Below are positions 1-8,159 of a stretch of 64,000 nucleotides of DNA, in pieces. A model generated the notes under the pieces. That model searched no databases. It was not told where the DNA came from and worked only from the letters and a program-made list of their open reading frames with translations. The DNA comes from Streptomyces sp. NBC_01232. GTDB lineage: Bacteria > Actinomycetota > Actinomycetes > Streptomycetales > Streptomycetaceae. The stretch is taken from positions 1 to 64,000 of the forward strand of contig NZ_CP108520.1 in NCBI RefSeq assembly GCF_035989885.1. The letters are read 5' to 3'. A program made the translations under genes and the position numbers. How positions within the stretch are numbered: position 1 is the stretch's first letter; each line of letters begins with the position of its first letter.

Positions 1-605
1 GCGGTAACGGCGGGGTGGTCCCGGTTGTTCGGGGACTGCGGGTCCGCGGTGGCTGGCTGGCAACGGAGGGAGGGTCTGCCGCGGGGTTCTTCGGCTTAAT
101 TATAGCAGGTCAGAAGGGATTTTGATGGGCTGTCAGGTTGTCTGTAACGGTGTCTCAGGACCGGGTGTCGGGGTGTGGCCCCTGCGGGGCCGAGGTCGTG
201 TCGGTCGCGCTGCGCGCTCTCTCTCAGTAGCAGTATGCACACGGGCCGGCGGAGTGTCCACCCCGCCGGCCCCTCCCCGACACGCTACAGAACGTAACAA
301 CGACCCCGGACCAGCATCAGCGAGTGGTCTACACCAGAAAGATCGCCAACAAAAGGGAAACCATCAATTCCCGACCCACCAAACCGACCCAACGTCAAAT
401 ACCAAAACCGAAACACCCCCTGACCGAATACCAAAAACACAACCCCTCAACCCCCCACCAAAACCGCCCACATACCAAAAGCTCAAACGGGTGAATTGGG
501 GGCTGCGAACCCCTCGAAGTAAGCAGAGTTCCGAGGCGTGGAGGCTATACGGTTCCTATTCTCGGACCTGACTCTGGATGGTGTCGCACACGGCAGAACC
601 TGGGG
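1..605. other. Left flank without a confident gene
   Basis: I find no convincing coding frame here. Two things are visible. A GC hairpin has 10-bp arms around positions 244-270 (GGGCCGGCGG paired with CCGCCGGCCC). Positions about 296-490 are unusually rich in A and C on the plus strand, and ATACCAAAA occurs at 399, 428 and 472. Open frames in this stretch have poor composition for Streptomyces coding DNA. It could be downstream or regulatory DNA of the minus-strand gene that ends at 606, or DNA close to a replicon end. Confidence 0.5.
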
Positions 606-2870
606 TCAGGGCCGGTTCTCTGCTGCCCGCTCGGGCTGCTGCGAGGGCCTCCTGAATCGTCGGCGTGCCAGCTTTAGAGCGCCCGCCATAGCAACTACGA
701 CGGCTGCTTCACCACACACGATAAGAACCACGGTGTAAGCGGCGGCCGTGGGGTGGGAGTGTGCGGTGATCAAGCTTGCGGTGAGGGTCACCGCAAGCGC
801 TCCGCTGTACTTCGTCTGCGCGACGTACGCGCGCTGGTGTCCGTCTCCGAGCCCGTTCGGGGGGCAGCGCTGGACGGCGGTGCCGACGCCTACGAGCAGC
901 AGTGCTCCCGTCAGGCTGGGGGTGGGGAAGGTTTCGGGGTGGGACAGGCCGATGGACAGCCACAGCAGGCCGCCGCCCGTGGCGAAGAAGCCGATGGTCC
1001 TGGCCGGCATCCGCAGGCGGGTCGGGAAGGACCGCGGGAAGACGGTGAGCGCGGCAAGCGGCACGGCGAGCAGGAGCAGGGCGGCTGCCGTCCATGCCTC
1101 GTAGTCGAAGACCTGCTGCAGGGCGATGGTGCAGTAGAGCCATGCGGTGTACTGCACGGCGCCGCTCACCCATGCCCCGAGCAGCGTTGTCCCGCGGATC
1201 CAGTTGGGAGGTGGCGGGATCTCTGTTCTGCGGAGCCGGCGGGAGGCCTTGGCCAGCATGGTCAGCGCGAGAGCCGCGAGGGCCACGACGGAGGGCGACC
1301 ACCAGCCGTGGGCGGCCGTGAGGCCGATGGCCCAGGCAAAGGCGGTGTGTGCGCCGGCGACCAGCGCCAGCACGACGAAGTCCGCTGCTCCGAGCTCGTC
1401 CCACAGCGGCGCGGACCTGAAGTCGGGCAGGAAGGGCAGAGTGATGAGCAGGAGGAGAGCAAAGGCGGCCAGGACCTGGAACGCGATGCGCCATTCCCAG
1501 GTGGAGAGGAGCAGTCCCGATGCGGTGACGGCGATCGCGCTGCCGACCGCCACGGCCCACGTGGTCGCCTTGTCGTGTACGGAGTACCAGAACCGGGTGG
1601 CGAGCACGACGCCGGCGGCGGAGGCGCACAGTCCCTCGCCCGCGCCTTGCAGCACGCAGCCGGTCATGAGCTGGAGTGCGGACCAGTCCGCTGCGGGGGG
1701 CTGGGTGACCCAGGTGTCGTATCCCAGGGTCCAGGAGGCGATCAGCGATCCGATCGCGAGGAGGATCAGTCCCGGCAGCAGGATCAGTCGGGGGCCGTAC
1801 CGCAGGGCGGCGGGGCGTCCCGCCCAGCCGGTGAGTGCCGCCGCCAGCAGGTTGCAGGTGATCATCGAGGCTGCGACGCCGAGTGTCGAGGACAGGTCGT
1901 AGCGGACCGCGGGGACGGCGAGGACGACGGTGACGGCGGTGTACGCGCACAACGCCATGACTACGACGGCGATCACGATCCAGGCCGGTGAAGGGGGGCG
2001 GAGGCGGGCCTGGGCCTGGGTGCGGCGGGAGGGCCGGGGCCGGGTGGGTGTCCGCTCCTCGGGAGGGTTCCGTTTGGTGTGCTGTGGGTGCTGCTGCGGC
2101 CCCGTGGTGGCGTCTTCGGCTGCTGTGGTGTGCCGGTTAACGAGGTGGGCGTACTCGGGAGTAAATCCGGGGTCTGGCTGCGTTTCCGGGGCGGAAACGG
2201 CCTGCTGCCCTTCGAGGAGCCGGCGGTTCTGCTCCTGTAGCACCCCGACTTCGACCAGGAGCAGTCGTGCCTGCTCCTGCTGCTGGGCGAGTTCCGCTTC
2301 CACCTGGCGGGTGTAGTCCTGGGCGTGGCGCAGGTTCTCGTCCCGCTCGGCGACATCGTCTTGGAGGGTCCGTTCGGCGCTTTCAGCGTTCTGCGCGCGG
2401 TCCAGTGCCTGCCTCAGCTGGTCAGTGAGGTCGACTGCCTGCTCTTCCAGTGCGCTCAGGCGTTCCTCGGAGACGTGATGTGCGTCTTGCTGTTCCTCGC
2501 GCACACGGGCGAGTTCTTCCTTCAGCTGGGCGAGCCGGACGGCCGGAGAGCCGTTGGCGAGGTTGGCGCGCTCGCACAGCTCATCCAGCTCCGCCCAGTC
2601 GGTGACGGGCAGGTGCGGCTGCTGTGCTTCGAGGAAGGCGCGTATGGCAAGGAGCGTCTTGCGGGAGGCCGTTCGTTCCCCGTTCAGGTACCGGGTGAGC
2701 GTCCCCGGGGAGATGTGCAGAGCGGCGGCCACCTTCTTCTGTGTCCCGCCGGCCGCCCGGTAGCCGTGCACGGCCTTGCGTAAGGCGTTCGCGTAGGCGG
2801 CCGCCGGTGTCACCTCGGGCGCCGGGGCCTCCTGCGGTACGGCCGTCGGCGTCAGCTCGGGTTCGTCCAT
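606..2870 (-). CDS. HTH / coiled-coil / MFS-like multi-TM fusion protein
   Basis: Seen: an N-terminal XRE/Cro-like helix-turn-helix at roughly residues 25-85 (TQKKVAAALHISPGTLTRYL), a long Glu/Gln-rich coiled coil at about 100-235, a Pro/Arg-rich linker, then about 440 residues of successive hydrophobic segments. The first loop after the early membrane segments (GRPAALRYGPR) resembles MFS motif A, so the membrane part looks like a 12-14 TM major-facilitator domain. A DNA-binding domain fused to a whole transporter is not a standard family, so it may be a membrane-tethered regulator that senses a ligand or the membrane state; that is inference. I chose ATG 2870 over an ATG at 2891 because it aligns with the start of the paralogue at 27434. 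It is divergent from the small membrane gene at 3100, the same arrangement as at 26939-28705. Confidence 0.75.
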   Translation of the reverse strand: MDEPELTPTAVPQEAPAPEVTPAAAYANALRKAVHGYRAAGGTQKKVAAALHISPGTLTRYLNGERTASRKTLLAIRAFLEAQQPHLPVTDWAELDELCERANLANGSPAVRLAQLKEELARVREEQQDAHHVSEERLSALEEQAVDLTDQLRQALDRAQNAESAERTLQDDVAERDENLRHAQDYTRQVEAELAQQQEQARLLLVEVGVLQEQNRRLLEGQQAVSAPETQPDPGFTPEYAHLVNRHTTAAEDATTGPQQHPQHTKRNPPEERTPTRPRPSRRTQAQARLRPPSPAWIVIAVVVMALCAYTAVTVVLAVPAVRYDLSSTLGVAASMITCNLLAAALTGWAGRPAALRYGPRLILLPGLILLAIGSLIASWTLGYDTWVTQPPAADWSALQLMTGCVLQGAGEGLCASAAGVVLATRFWYSVHDKATTWAVAVGSAIAVTASGLLLSTWEWRIAFQVLAAFALLLLITLPFLPDFRSAPLWDELGAADFVVLALVAGAHTAFAWAIGLTAAHGWWSPSVVALAALALTMLAKASRRLRRTEIPPPPNWIRGTTLLGAWVSGAVQYTAWLYCTIALQQVFDYEAWTAAALLLLAVPLAALTVFPRSFPTRLRMPARTIGFFATGGGLLWLSIGLSHPETFPTPSLTGALLLVGVGTAVQRCPPNGLGDGHQRAYVAQTKYSGALAVTLTASLITAHSHPTAAAYTVVLIVCGEAAVVVAMAGALKLARRRFRRPSQQPERAAENRP

Positions 2871-3099
2871 CGCCTGTCTTTCAGCCGGCAAGCACTGTCC
2901 CCTAACAGCGCAGTTGCCCGATTGTCGTGCATGCGGTGACAGCGCGGGAACACCCCGCCCGGGACGGCCTGATGTTGCCGGTTGACCGGAAACAGCCCGT
3001 TGTCACTCCTGCAAGATCCGCTTCCGCCCAAGTGTGGAGACACCGCGCTTCACACCTGGCCGCGGCCCGTCCGCAGGCCTTTACGGGAGGGAACCCTCA
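2871..3099. promoter_or_regulatory. Shared divergent promoter region, copy 1
   Basis: This spacer is recognisably homologous to 27197-27433. Read toward the HTH gene, GGTGTTCC (complement of 2947-2954) and AATCGGGCAA (complement of 2914-2923) occur 31 bp apart. Copy 2 has the same two motifs with the same 31-bp spacing (27352 and 27383), and the distance to the ATG is 53 versus 51 bp. The side facing the small gene also keeps a GGGAGGGAACCC block that includes its ribosome binding site. Such conservation of spacing suggests promoter and operator elements, possibly bound by the HTH protein itself. Confidence 0.55.
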
Positions 3100-3341
3100 T
3101 GTCCGCCAACGACTCACAGCCCCAGCCCTCGGGCCCGTCCCGGCAGCCGTCGCCCCAAGGGCCGGCCCCGGACCCGCTCCAGACGCTGCTTCTGGCCCTC
3201 GTCGTCGTCCTGGTCCTGGGCGCCACCGGCTACCTGTGCGTGGCCCACCCTTCGCTGACCGCCCCGATCGCGGCGGTCGGCGGAGTCGGCGCGGCCCTCG
3301 CCACCGCGATCGGCGTCGTGGTCACCAACCGCAGGCACTGA
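3100..3341 (+). CDS. Small two-TM membrane protein, module copy 1
   Basis: An 80-aa protein with a Pro/Gln-rich cytosolic-looking N-terminus (about 25 residues, ending PAPDP), a hydrophobic helix (LLLALVVVLVLGATGYLCV), a short loop (AHPSLT) and a second hydrophobic helix ending in NRRH. It is clearly homologous to the product of 26939-27196, which shares the Pro-rich start, the DP before helix 1, the AHP.LT loop and the basic tail. The start is supported by a strong GGGAGGG ribosome binding site 8 bases upstream. It is divergent from the HTH/coiled-coil gene, as in the other copies, so it is probably a partner or target of it. No known family recognised. Confidence 0.75.
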
Positions 3342-3365
3342 CCCGGATGCTCCCGGACGCCGGAC

Positions 3366-3405
3366 GCCGGGGCGGGCGGGGCGCGTCAGCCCCGCCCGCC
3401 CCGGC
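3366..3405. terminator. GC-rich hairpin terminator
   Basis: Perfect 17-bp arms (3366-3382 and 3389-3405) around a 6-base loop, 24 bp after the stop of the small membrane gene. There is no U-tract, as is usual for Streptomyces. Confidence 0.7.
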
Positions 3406-3410
3406 GACGG

Positions 3411-3457
3411 TCAGGCGCCGATACCGACGGCAGGGACGTAGGCATGGGCGGCGTAGG
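3411..3457 (-). pseudogene. 3' scrap of a second tpg-like gene
   Basis: Translated on the minus strand this ends TYAAHAYVPAVGIGA-stop. The intact tpg-like gene at 4479 ends DYAAYAYVSSVGIGA-stop. The nucleotide match covers the last 45-50 bases including the stop codon and then disappears upstream. It is a remnant of a second tpg copy, left by deletion or recombination. Confidence 0.6.
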
Positions 3458-4067
3458 TGGGCCCGCGCCTATCGCCTACGGCGCGGTTCTGGAGGGGGAT
3501 AGGCGGTTGGCGCAGCCTGCGGGGTGCCACGCCGGAACGCTTCACGGCGTTGCCGTGCTCGGCCCAGGCGCCTCGTACGTCGCCGTGCTCAAGCTGGCAG
3601 TACCTCGCCTCTCACGACGCCAACGGGGTTGCGCCCAGGAGGCCGAGGGCGACCAGAGCCGGCAGGCTCGTACGTCTGACCGACGTGTGCGAGAGGCAAG
3701 TTCACCCCTCTGTGGACTCTGGTCCAGGTTTGCCTCGTCCTCGTGAAGGGCTCTGGTCGAATGGTGTTCGCAGTGAAACCCCACAGCGACAACGCCCGAC
3801 TCGCTGCCTTGCAGGAACGGACTTTTGGCACCCGGTAGGTGATTTGCGCGCATCACACCTTTTCTGAATGTGCGGATGCTGCTAAGAAACCGCAGTTCAG
3901 ACGTCTTGCGAGCCGCTGCACCGCTTCGACGGGCGCGTAGAGGCTGGCGTGCCCGACCTCACGAAACCCTGGTCGCATCAGCGTCCAGGGCGGTATCCGG
4001 CCTGCCCTGCTGGAGATCTTTGGCGGGATCAAACAGGGCAGGCCACGGCGCCTCGGGGAGGCCCTTC
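3458..4067. other. Intergenic region, no confident gene
   Basis: Frames here lack normal Streptomyces codon bias and show no domain. The DNA is somewhat less GC-rich than its neighbours, especially 3680-3900. The end carries the ribosome binding site (GGGAGG) of the gene at 4068. The region probably represents decayed sequence between the tpg remnant and the next gene. Confidence 0.45.
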
Positions 4068-4400
4068 ATGAACGTACACATCGCACCGCTCACCGCGGCC
4101 ATCTTTGTGACGAGTGCCGTGGTGGCGTACCTGGTCTACAAGGCGACCGCCAAGGCCCGAGGTCAGGCGCCCGGAACCGGGGGCGACGTGGTCGGCTCCA
4201 TAGGCTCCGGCGCCGCGGTCTTCGCCGTCCTCATGATCCTGTTCACCGGCGGCACCGACGAGCAGGACGCCATCCCGTCGGCTCCGCCTGCCAGCCGGTC
4301 TGCTCCCCAGCCCTTCCCGGCCTCCCATCAACCGTCCGACTCCCTCGTTGGACATGGGACAACAGTCCCGCTGGAGTCCGCCACAACCTCAGCGGCGTAA
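4068..4400 (+). CDS. Small two-TM membrane protein beside tpg
   Basis: 110 aa with two hydrophobic stretches (about residues 6-24, AAIFVTSAVVAYLVYKA, and about 44-60, GAAVFAVLMILFTGG) and a Pro/Ser-rich C-terminal tail. The start is chosen at ATG 4068 because GGGAGG lies 8-9 bases upstream. A longer open frame reaches back to 3870, but its codon use there is poor. It is convergent with the tpg-like gene and separated from it by a terminator. No family recognised. The topology recalls the small membrane proteins of the HTH/coiled-coil modules, but I see no sequence match to them. Confidence 0.6.
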   Translation: MNVHIAPLTAAIFVTSAVVAYLVYKATAKARGQAPGTGGDVVGSIGSGAAVFAVLMILFTGGTDEQDAIPSAPPASRSAPQPFPASHQPSDSLVGHGTTVPLESATTSAA

Positions 4401-4417
4401 TGCGCGCAACGCCCACG

Positions 4418-4460
4418 CATGAGGGTGCCCCCGGCCTGCTTGGCCGGGGGCACCCTCATG
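4418..4460. terminator. Bidirectional hairpin terminator
   Basis: Perfect 19-bp arms (4418-4436 and 4442-4460) around the 5-base loop TGCTT. It sits between the convergent stops at 4400 and 4479 and can serve both genes. Confidence 0.8.
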
Positions 4461-4478
4461 CGGCAGCAGCACCGCGAG

Positions 4479-5075
4479 TCAGGCGCCGATGCCGACGGAG
4501 GAGACGTAGGCGTAGGCGGCGTAGTCGGAGTCGAGGTCGGTGATGACGTCGTCCCAGATCTCGTCGACCATGGCCTCGTTGCGGGCGGCCCAGGCGTGGA
4601 CGAGGTCGGGCCAGATGTACCGGACGGTGATGGAGCGATCGCTGAGGGGGCGGCTGTACTTGGAATCGACGTGACTCTGGTCGACCGGATAGATCTCCAT
4701 CCGGCGACCGCGGCCGTCGTTGTCGAGGTGCCGGGCCAGCCAGCCGGAGCGGATCAGGTTCTCCCGCCGGCGCCACCAGTACGCCGCGTCGATCCGCTCC
4801 CTGGACGCCGGAGAAGGCACGGCCTTGCCACGCGCCCAGGAGCGCAGGGAGCGGGTGCTGACGCCCTGTTCGGCGAGGGCTTCGCGGCCGGCGGGGCTGT
4901 CGAGATACCGCAGGCGGGCAGCCAGGCCGCGCCGGGACGTGACGGGCGAGGTGATACCCGAGGAGTGCACGATCCGGTTGAGCTCCAGGATCAGGGCCTC
5001 CCCGCCCTTCATCCCGCGGGCGTCATGCCTCTGCCATTCGCCCCAGCGGGACCACAGGTCCTCGGAACCCGCCAT
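4479..5075 (-). CDS. Tpg-like terminal protein candidate
   Basis: 198 aa, close to the usual 180-190 aa of Streptomyces telomere terminal proteins. It shares their layout: a central HTH-like segment (GVSTRSLRSWARGKAVPSP), then a basic helical stretch (YWWRRRENLIRSGWLARHL), then a region (DRSITVRYIWPDLVHAWAARNEAMVDEI) that matches the position and shape of the Tpg C-terminal half. Known for the family: Tpg is covalently attached to telomere 5' ends and primes end patching. Sequence identity to classical Tpg looks low, so the call rests on layout and above all on the partner gene. It is translationally coupled (TGATG overlap at 5073-5077) to the tap-like gene, in the canonical tap-then-tpg order. 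A divergent or separate terminal-protein class is possible. Confidence 0.6.
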   Translation of the reverse strand: MAGSEDLWSRWGEWQRHDARGMKGGEALILELNRIVHSSGITSPVTSRRGLAARLRYLDSPAGREALAEQGVSTRSLRSWARGKAVPSPASRERIDAAYWWRRRENLIRSGWLARHLDNDGRGRRMEIYPVDQSHVDSKYSRPLSDRSITVRYIWPDLVHAWAARNEAMVDEIWDDVITDLDSDYAAYAYVSSVGIGA

Positions 5076-6703
5076 CAGCGCTTACCCCCCAGCGTGTAAG
5101 TCTGCTTTTCCTTCACCTGGTTCAGGTCCCGGCCCTCGGCGAAAACTGTCCGCCAATCGCCGATGACGTGAAGTTCGTCGGTGCCGGAGATTTCCACGAC
5201 CTGCAATCCGGCCTTATGGATTTTGTTGGCTTTCATCCACAGATTCGCGAATGCTTTCGCGCGCATGATGTGCATCCAGTCCGGGCGCCGCATATCACGG
5301 TTCGCGGTGGATTCGCCCAGGGTGGAGACCAGCTTAGAATACATGGATTTCACATAGTTGACGGTCAGTTCGTCGCCCTCAGCGAGAGCGGTTTTCCGGA
5401 CTTCCGCCAGGGCGCGGCGGAGTTTTTCCAGCAGGACTTCGGTGCCGCCGGAGACGAGGGAGCGGTGAATGGTCGGGGCGTCGGCGAGGTCGTCGCGGGC
5501 GCAGTCGAGGAGGAGGCGGAGGGTGGATTCGGTGACCCACAACTCGCCCGGCTCCATCCGGTTGCCGAGCGGGTTGGGCAGGTCGGTGTGCTCCCACTCG
5601 GCCGGGGTGATGAGGTGGACCCCGGATTTTTTGCGGTCGTGGACGCCGCTGGTGTCCTCCTTGAGTTGGCCGATCGGGAGCCAGCACTTGAAGGCCGACA
5701 GGTAGGCGGCGTTCATATCCAGGGCCGTCACCTCGAAGGTCTCACCCTTCTTGGCCGCCTGGAAGACATGGGGGTTGCGCCACTTCGGACGGCCCTCCCA
5801 GATCTCATCCGCACCCTTCTGCGAGCGCTTGCGCAGCACGTCGGCGGTCGGCGGGAACTCGGAATGCTCGTACCGGCCCCCGACCCGCGATTCCTTGAAC
5901 AGCTTCATGACGTCGGGGATCGCGGACTTGGTCAGCGCGGCCTGGGCGGCCTCCACGTCACCCTCGCACTCCTGCAGAGCGGCGTGGACGTTGCCGGCAA
6001 TCTGGTCGGTCAGCGTCCCGGACGCGTACGTACGCGGCCCCCGCACCACCGCCGGACCCGCCTTGGCCGGCCTCTCCTTGACCGGCTCCGGCGCAGGTTC
6101 GGCCTCCGGCGCCGGCTCCGTCGCGACGAGCTCCGCCGTGGCTTCCGGCGCGGGGGCTGGAGGGGCGGCGGGGAGCTGCTGCGGCACGGGGGCCGGTGCG
6201 GGTGCTACCGGGGCCGCCGCCGGGCCCGGGGTTGCGGCGGCGATGGCTGCCGCGCACTCCTCAGCGCTCAGGTGCTGCGGGAACCCGTCAACCTCCTCGC
6301 TGCACGGCTGCCCGCACAACACGCACAGCAGCATGTGCGCAGCGGTCAGCGGGGAGGGCGCCTGCGGGGGCTGGGCCGGGAGCTGCACGGCCGCGAGGGG
6401 GAGTTGCGCGGCCGGGGCGGTGGGCGGGGCGGGGACGCCGGAGGGGCGCAGTGCGGGGGTCGAGCCGTGGAGTACGCCGACTGCGTGGGTGGGGCCGGCG
6501 AGGAGGTCCAGGACGTGGAGACCGAAATGCGCGGCCAGGCCGTCGACGTCCTCCAGCGACCAGTGCTGCCGGCCGGCCTGCTTGCGGGAGATCTGTGCCT
6601 GCGAGAGACCGAGGCCGTCGGCGAGAACGTTCTGCCGCTCACCGGTACGCGTCATCAACGCAGCGACCGTCAGCCTGAGGAGCTCTTCCGTACCCATCAC
6701 CAT
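5075..6703 (-). CDS. Tap-like telomere-associated protein
   Basis: 542 aa. The N-terminus is an XRE-type HTH (residues about 15-65, LADGLGLSQAQISRKQ), followed by a Pro/Ala-rich linker to about 220. The C-terminal half carries ALDMNAAYLSAF (residues about 335-346), LPNPLG, and a final DELHVIGDW segment. These correspond in order to the LDVNMAFLA, LPNPF and late Asp-containing segments I know from Streptomyces Tap, and they recall family-B polymerase motifs A to C. Known: Tap binds telomere overhangs, recruits Tpg and has priming/polymerase activity in Streptomyces. This protein is about 200 aa shorter than chromosomal Tap (around 740 aa). It overlaps tpg by one base, so the two are probably co-translated. 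An operator-like dyad lies 21 bp upstream. Confidence 0.7.
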   Translation of the reverse strand: MVMGTEELLRLTVAALMTRTGERQNVLADGLGLSQAQISRKQAGRQHWSLEDVDGLAAHFGLHVLDLLAGPTHAVGVLHGSTPALRPSGVPAPPTAPAAQLPLAAVQLPAQPPQAPSPLTAAHMLLCVLCGQPCSEEVDGFPQHLSAEECAAAIAAATPGPAAAPVAPAPAPVPQQLPAAPPAPAPEATAELVATEPAPEAEPAPEPVKERPAKAGPAVVRGPRTYASGTLTDQIAGNVHAALQECEGDVEAAQAALTKSAIPDVMKLFKESRVGGRYEHSEFPPTADVLRKRSQKGADEIWEGRPKWRNPHVFQAAKKGETFEVTALDMNAAYLSAFKCWLPIGQLKEDTSGVHDRKKSGVHLITPAEWEHTDLPNPLGNRMEPGELWVTESTLRLLLDCARDDLADAPTIHRSLVSGGTEVLLEKLRRALAEVRKTALAEGDELTVNYVKSMYSKLVSTLGESTANRDMRRPDWMHIMRAKAFANLWMKANKIHKAGLQVVEISGTDELHVIGDWRTVFAEGRDLNQVKEKQTYTLGGKR

Positions 6704-6723
6704 GATGCGACCCTAGCCCATTT

Positions 6724-6740
6724 CATGCGGATACCGCATG
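6724..6740. promoter_or_regulatory. Operator-like dyad before the tap-like gene
   Basis: CATGCGG-ATA-CCGCATG is a perfect 7-bp dyad with a 3-base centre, 21 bp upstream of the tap-like start. The Tap-like protein has an N-terminal HTH, so self-binding is a reasonable inference. The 150 bp from 6741 to 6894 hold no gene. Confidence 0.45.
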
Positions 6741-6894
6741 GCGCATACGTAAATCGATGCCGCGGCTTGGGTGGAGAGGGGAGTTGCTCTCAAGTGCCGT
6801 TCCCGGGACGGTGACGCGGTGGATGTACCGCCCCACGGCACTGACGCTGCACTTCATGAACGCCCCACACAGCGGCGCCCTGGAGTGAGGCCGT

Positions 6895-8028
6895 TCAGAT
6901 GCCCCCGAGCCGGCGGCATGCCGCCTCGACCAGGGCGCTGCCGGAATACCCGAGGGGGTTCGTCAGGACGGCGTCGATGACGTGGGCGGTGATCTGGGCG
7001 AAGGCGCGGAAGTTGCCCCGTGCGCAGCGTTCGTCGGCTCGGGCGATGTGCTGTGGCGGCACCCTGCCCCAGAGCGGGTGGAAGGCGGGCAGGACGGCCT
7101 GGGCCTGAGCGGGGGTGAGCGGCGGGATGTGCTGGCGGGTCAGGATGCGGGAGGCGAGCTCTGGTATCCGCTGGAGGGCTTGGGTGCTTCCGGTTCCGGC
7201 CAGGATGAGGGTGGTGGGTGCGCCGGGGTCGGCTGCCAGGCGGCAGAGGTATTCCAGGGCGGGCGGGGACAGCCGTTGGATGTCGTCGCACACCAGCACG
7301 TGCGGGCTGCGCAGCGCGGTGGCCAGGGCCTGGTCGGTGGTGTTGCGCCGGTTGTCGGAGCGCACCTTGAGTGCGAGTGCTCCGGCGATCGCGTGGCGTA
7401 GCTGGGCGATCGTGGCGCCCACGGGTATCGGGACCCGGCGCACGTCCGGGCCGGGCGGCAGTCGGGCGAGGGCGTACTGCAGGGCGATGGTCTTGCCGGT
7501 CCCCGGGGCGCCGTCGATGTTCATCACGCCGCCAGCGGCCACGACGTGCCGCAGGGCGGAGGCGGTCTGTTCCAGGGCGTCGGTGACCACCACGTCCGCT
7601 TCGGGGATCAGCGTGTCCACGCCCGCCGCAGCGCAGTCGGGGCCAGCCACGAAGGGATGGTCGCCCTCGCAGGGGCAACGGCGGGCCCGGTACAGAGGCG
7701 TGGACAGGTCCGCGGCAGGGCGGGGACCCGGCTTCCGGCCGCGCCTCAGATCGTGTTCGGCTGCCACCAGAGTGTCCATCCGGGCCCACACCGTCTCGTC
7801 CCAGGCGGGGGCCTTCAACAACCATCCCGCGCGGGCGGGCGGGGTCCGGGGCGGGGGTTCGTCGCGTGCCTGCCACAGCCAGCGTGTCACCGTCTTCACC
7901 GGAACCCGGGCAAGGTGCGCCGCGGCGTGACGGTGCGGGCCCAGCAGCCGGCCTGCCTCGTCGATCGCGAGGAGGCGCTCCACCAACACCGCATGGGACA
8001 ACATGCCGTCCCGGATCACCTGCGTCAT
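6895..8028 (-). CDS. AAA ATPase, TniB/TnsC-like, second copy
   Basis: 377 aa. An N-terminal HTH-like segment (VPVKTVTRWLWQARDE, residues about 43-58) is followed by an AAA core with Walker A GAPGTGKT (around residue 175) and Walker B VLVCDDIQRL (around 250). Known for the family: MuB/TnsC/TniB ATPases bind DNA and activate or target the DDE transposase. Its C-terminal third (HPLWGRVPPQHIARADERCARGNFRAF) parallels HPIWQDTDPADITFADEHAAHGNFRNW in the ATPase at 8160, so the two are paralogues with different N-termini. The extra N-terminal domain may set target choice; that is inference. Confidence 0.8.
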   Translation of the reverse strand: MTQVIRDGMLSHAVLVERLLAIDEAGRLLGPHRHAAAHLARVPVKTVTRWLWQARDEPPPRTPPARAGWLLKAPAWDETVWARMDTLVAAEHDLRRGRKPGPRPAADLSTPLYRARRCPCEGDHPFVAGPDCAAAGVDTLIPEADVVVTDALEQTASALRHVVAAGGVMNIDGAPGTGKTIALQYALARLPPGPDVRRVPIPVGATIAQLRHAIAGALALKVRSDNRRNTTDQALATALRSPHVLVCDDIQRLSPPALEYLCRLAADPGAPTTLILAGTGSTQALQRIPELASRILTRQHIPPLTPAQAQAVLPAFHPLWGRVPPQHIARADERCARGNFRAFAQITAHVIDAVLTNPLGYSGSALVEAACRRLGGI

Positions 8029-8159
8029 CCGTCAGCCCCTCATCGGACGGAGGAAGCCGGCGCCGTCGTGGCGGCCAGGTGTCGGGAGCGTGCGGACTCT
8101 CGCACGGTGCCCGCAGTGTTCGGTCGATGGGCTGTTGGGTGCGGCCGCCGTGCCGGCGG

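Noticed and set aside
1..300. Possible telomere palindromes at the left end of the window
   Set aside because: Only one isolated hairpin was seen, not the series of palindromes expected at a Streptomyces telomere, and no matching sequence is seen at the right end.
753..1991. Long plus-strand open frames opposite the HTH/MFS gene
   Set aside because: They are shadows of the minus-strand gene. Codon use and composition are not coding-like, and the opposite strand gives recognisable domains.
5168..6814. 548-aa plus-strand frame opposite the tap-like gene
   Set aside because: Antisense shadow. The minus strand encodes a coherent HTH plus polymerase-like protein coupled to its neighbour.
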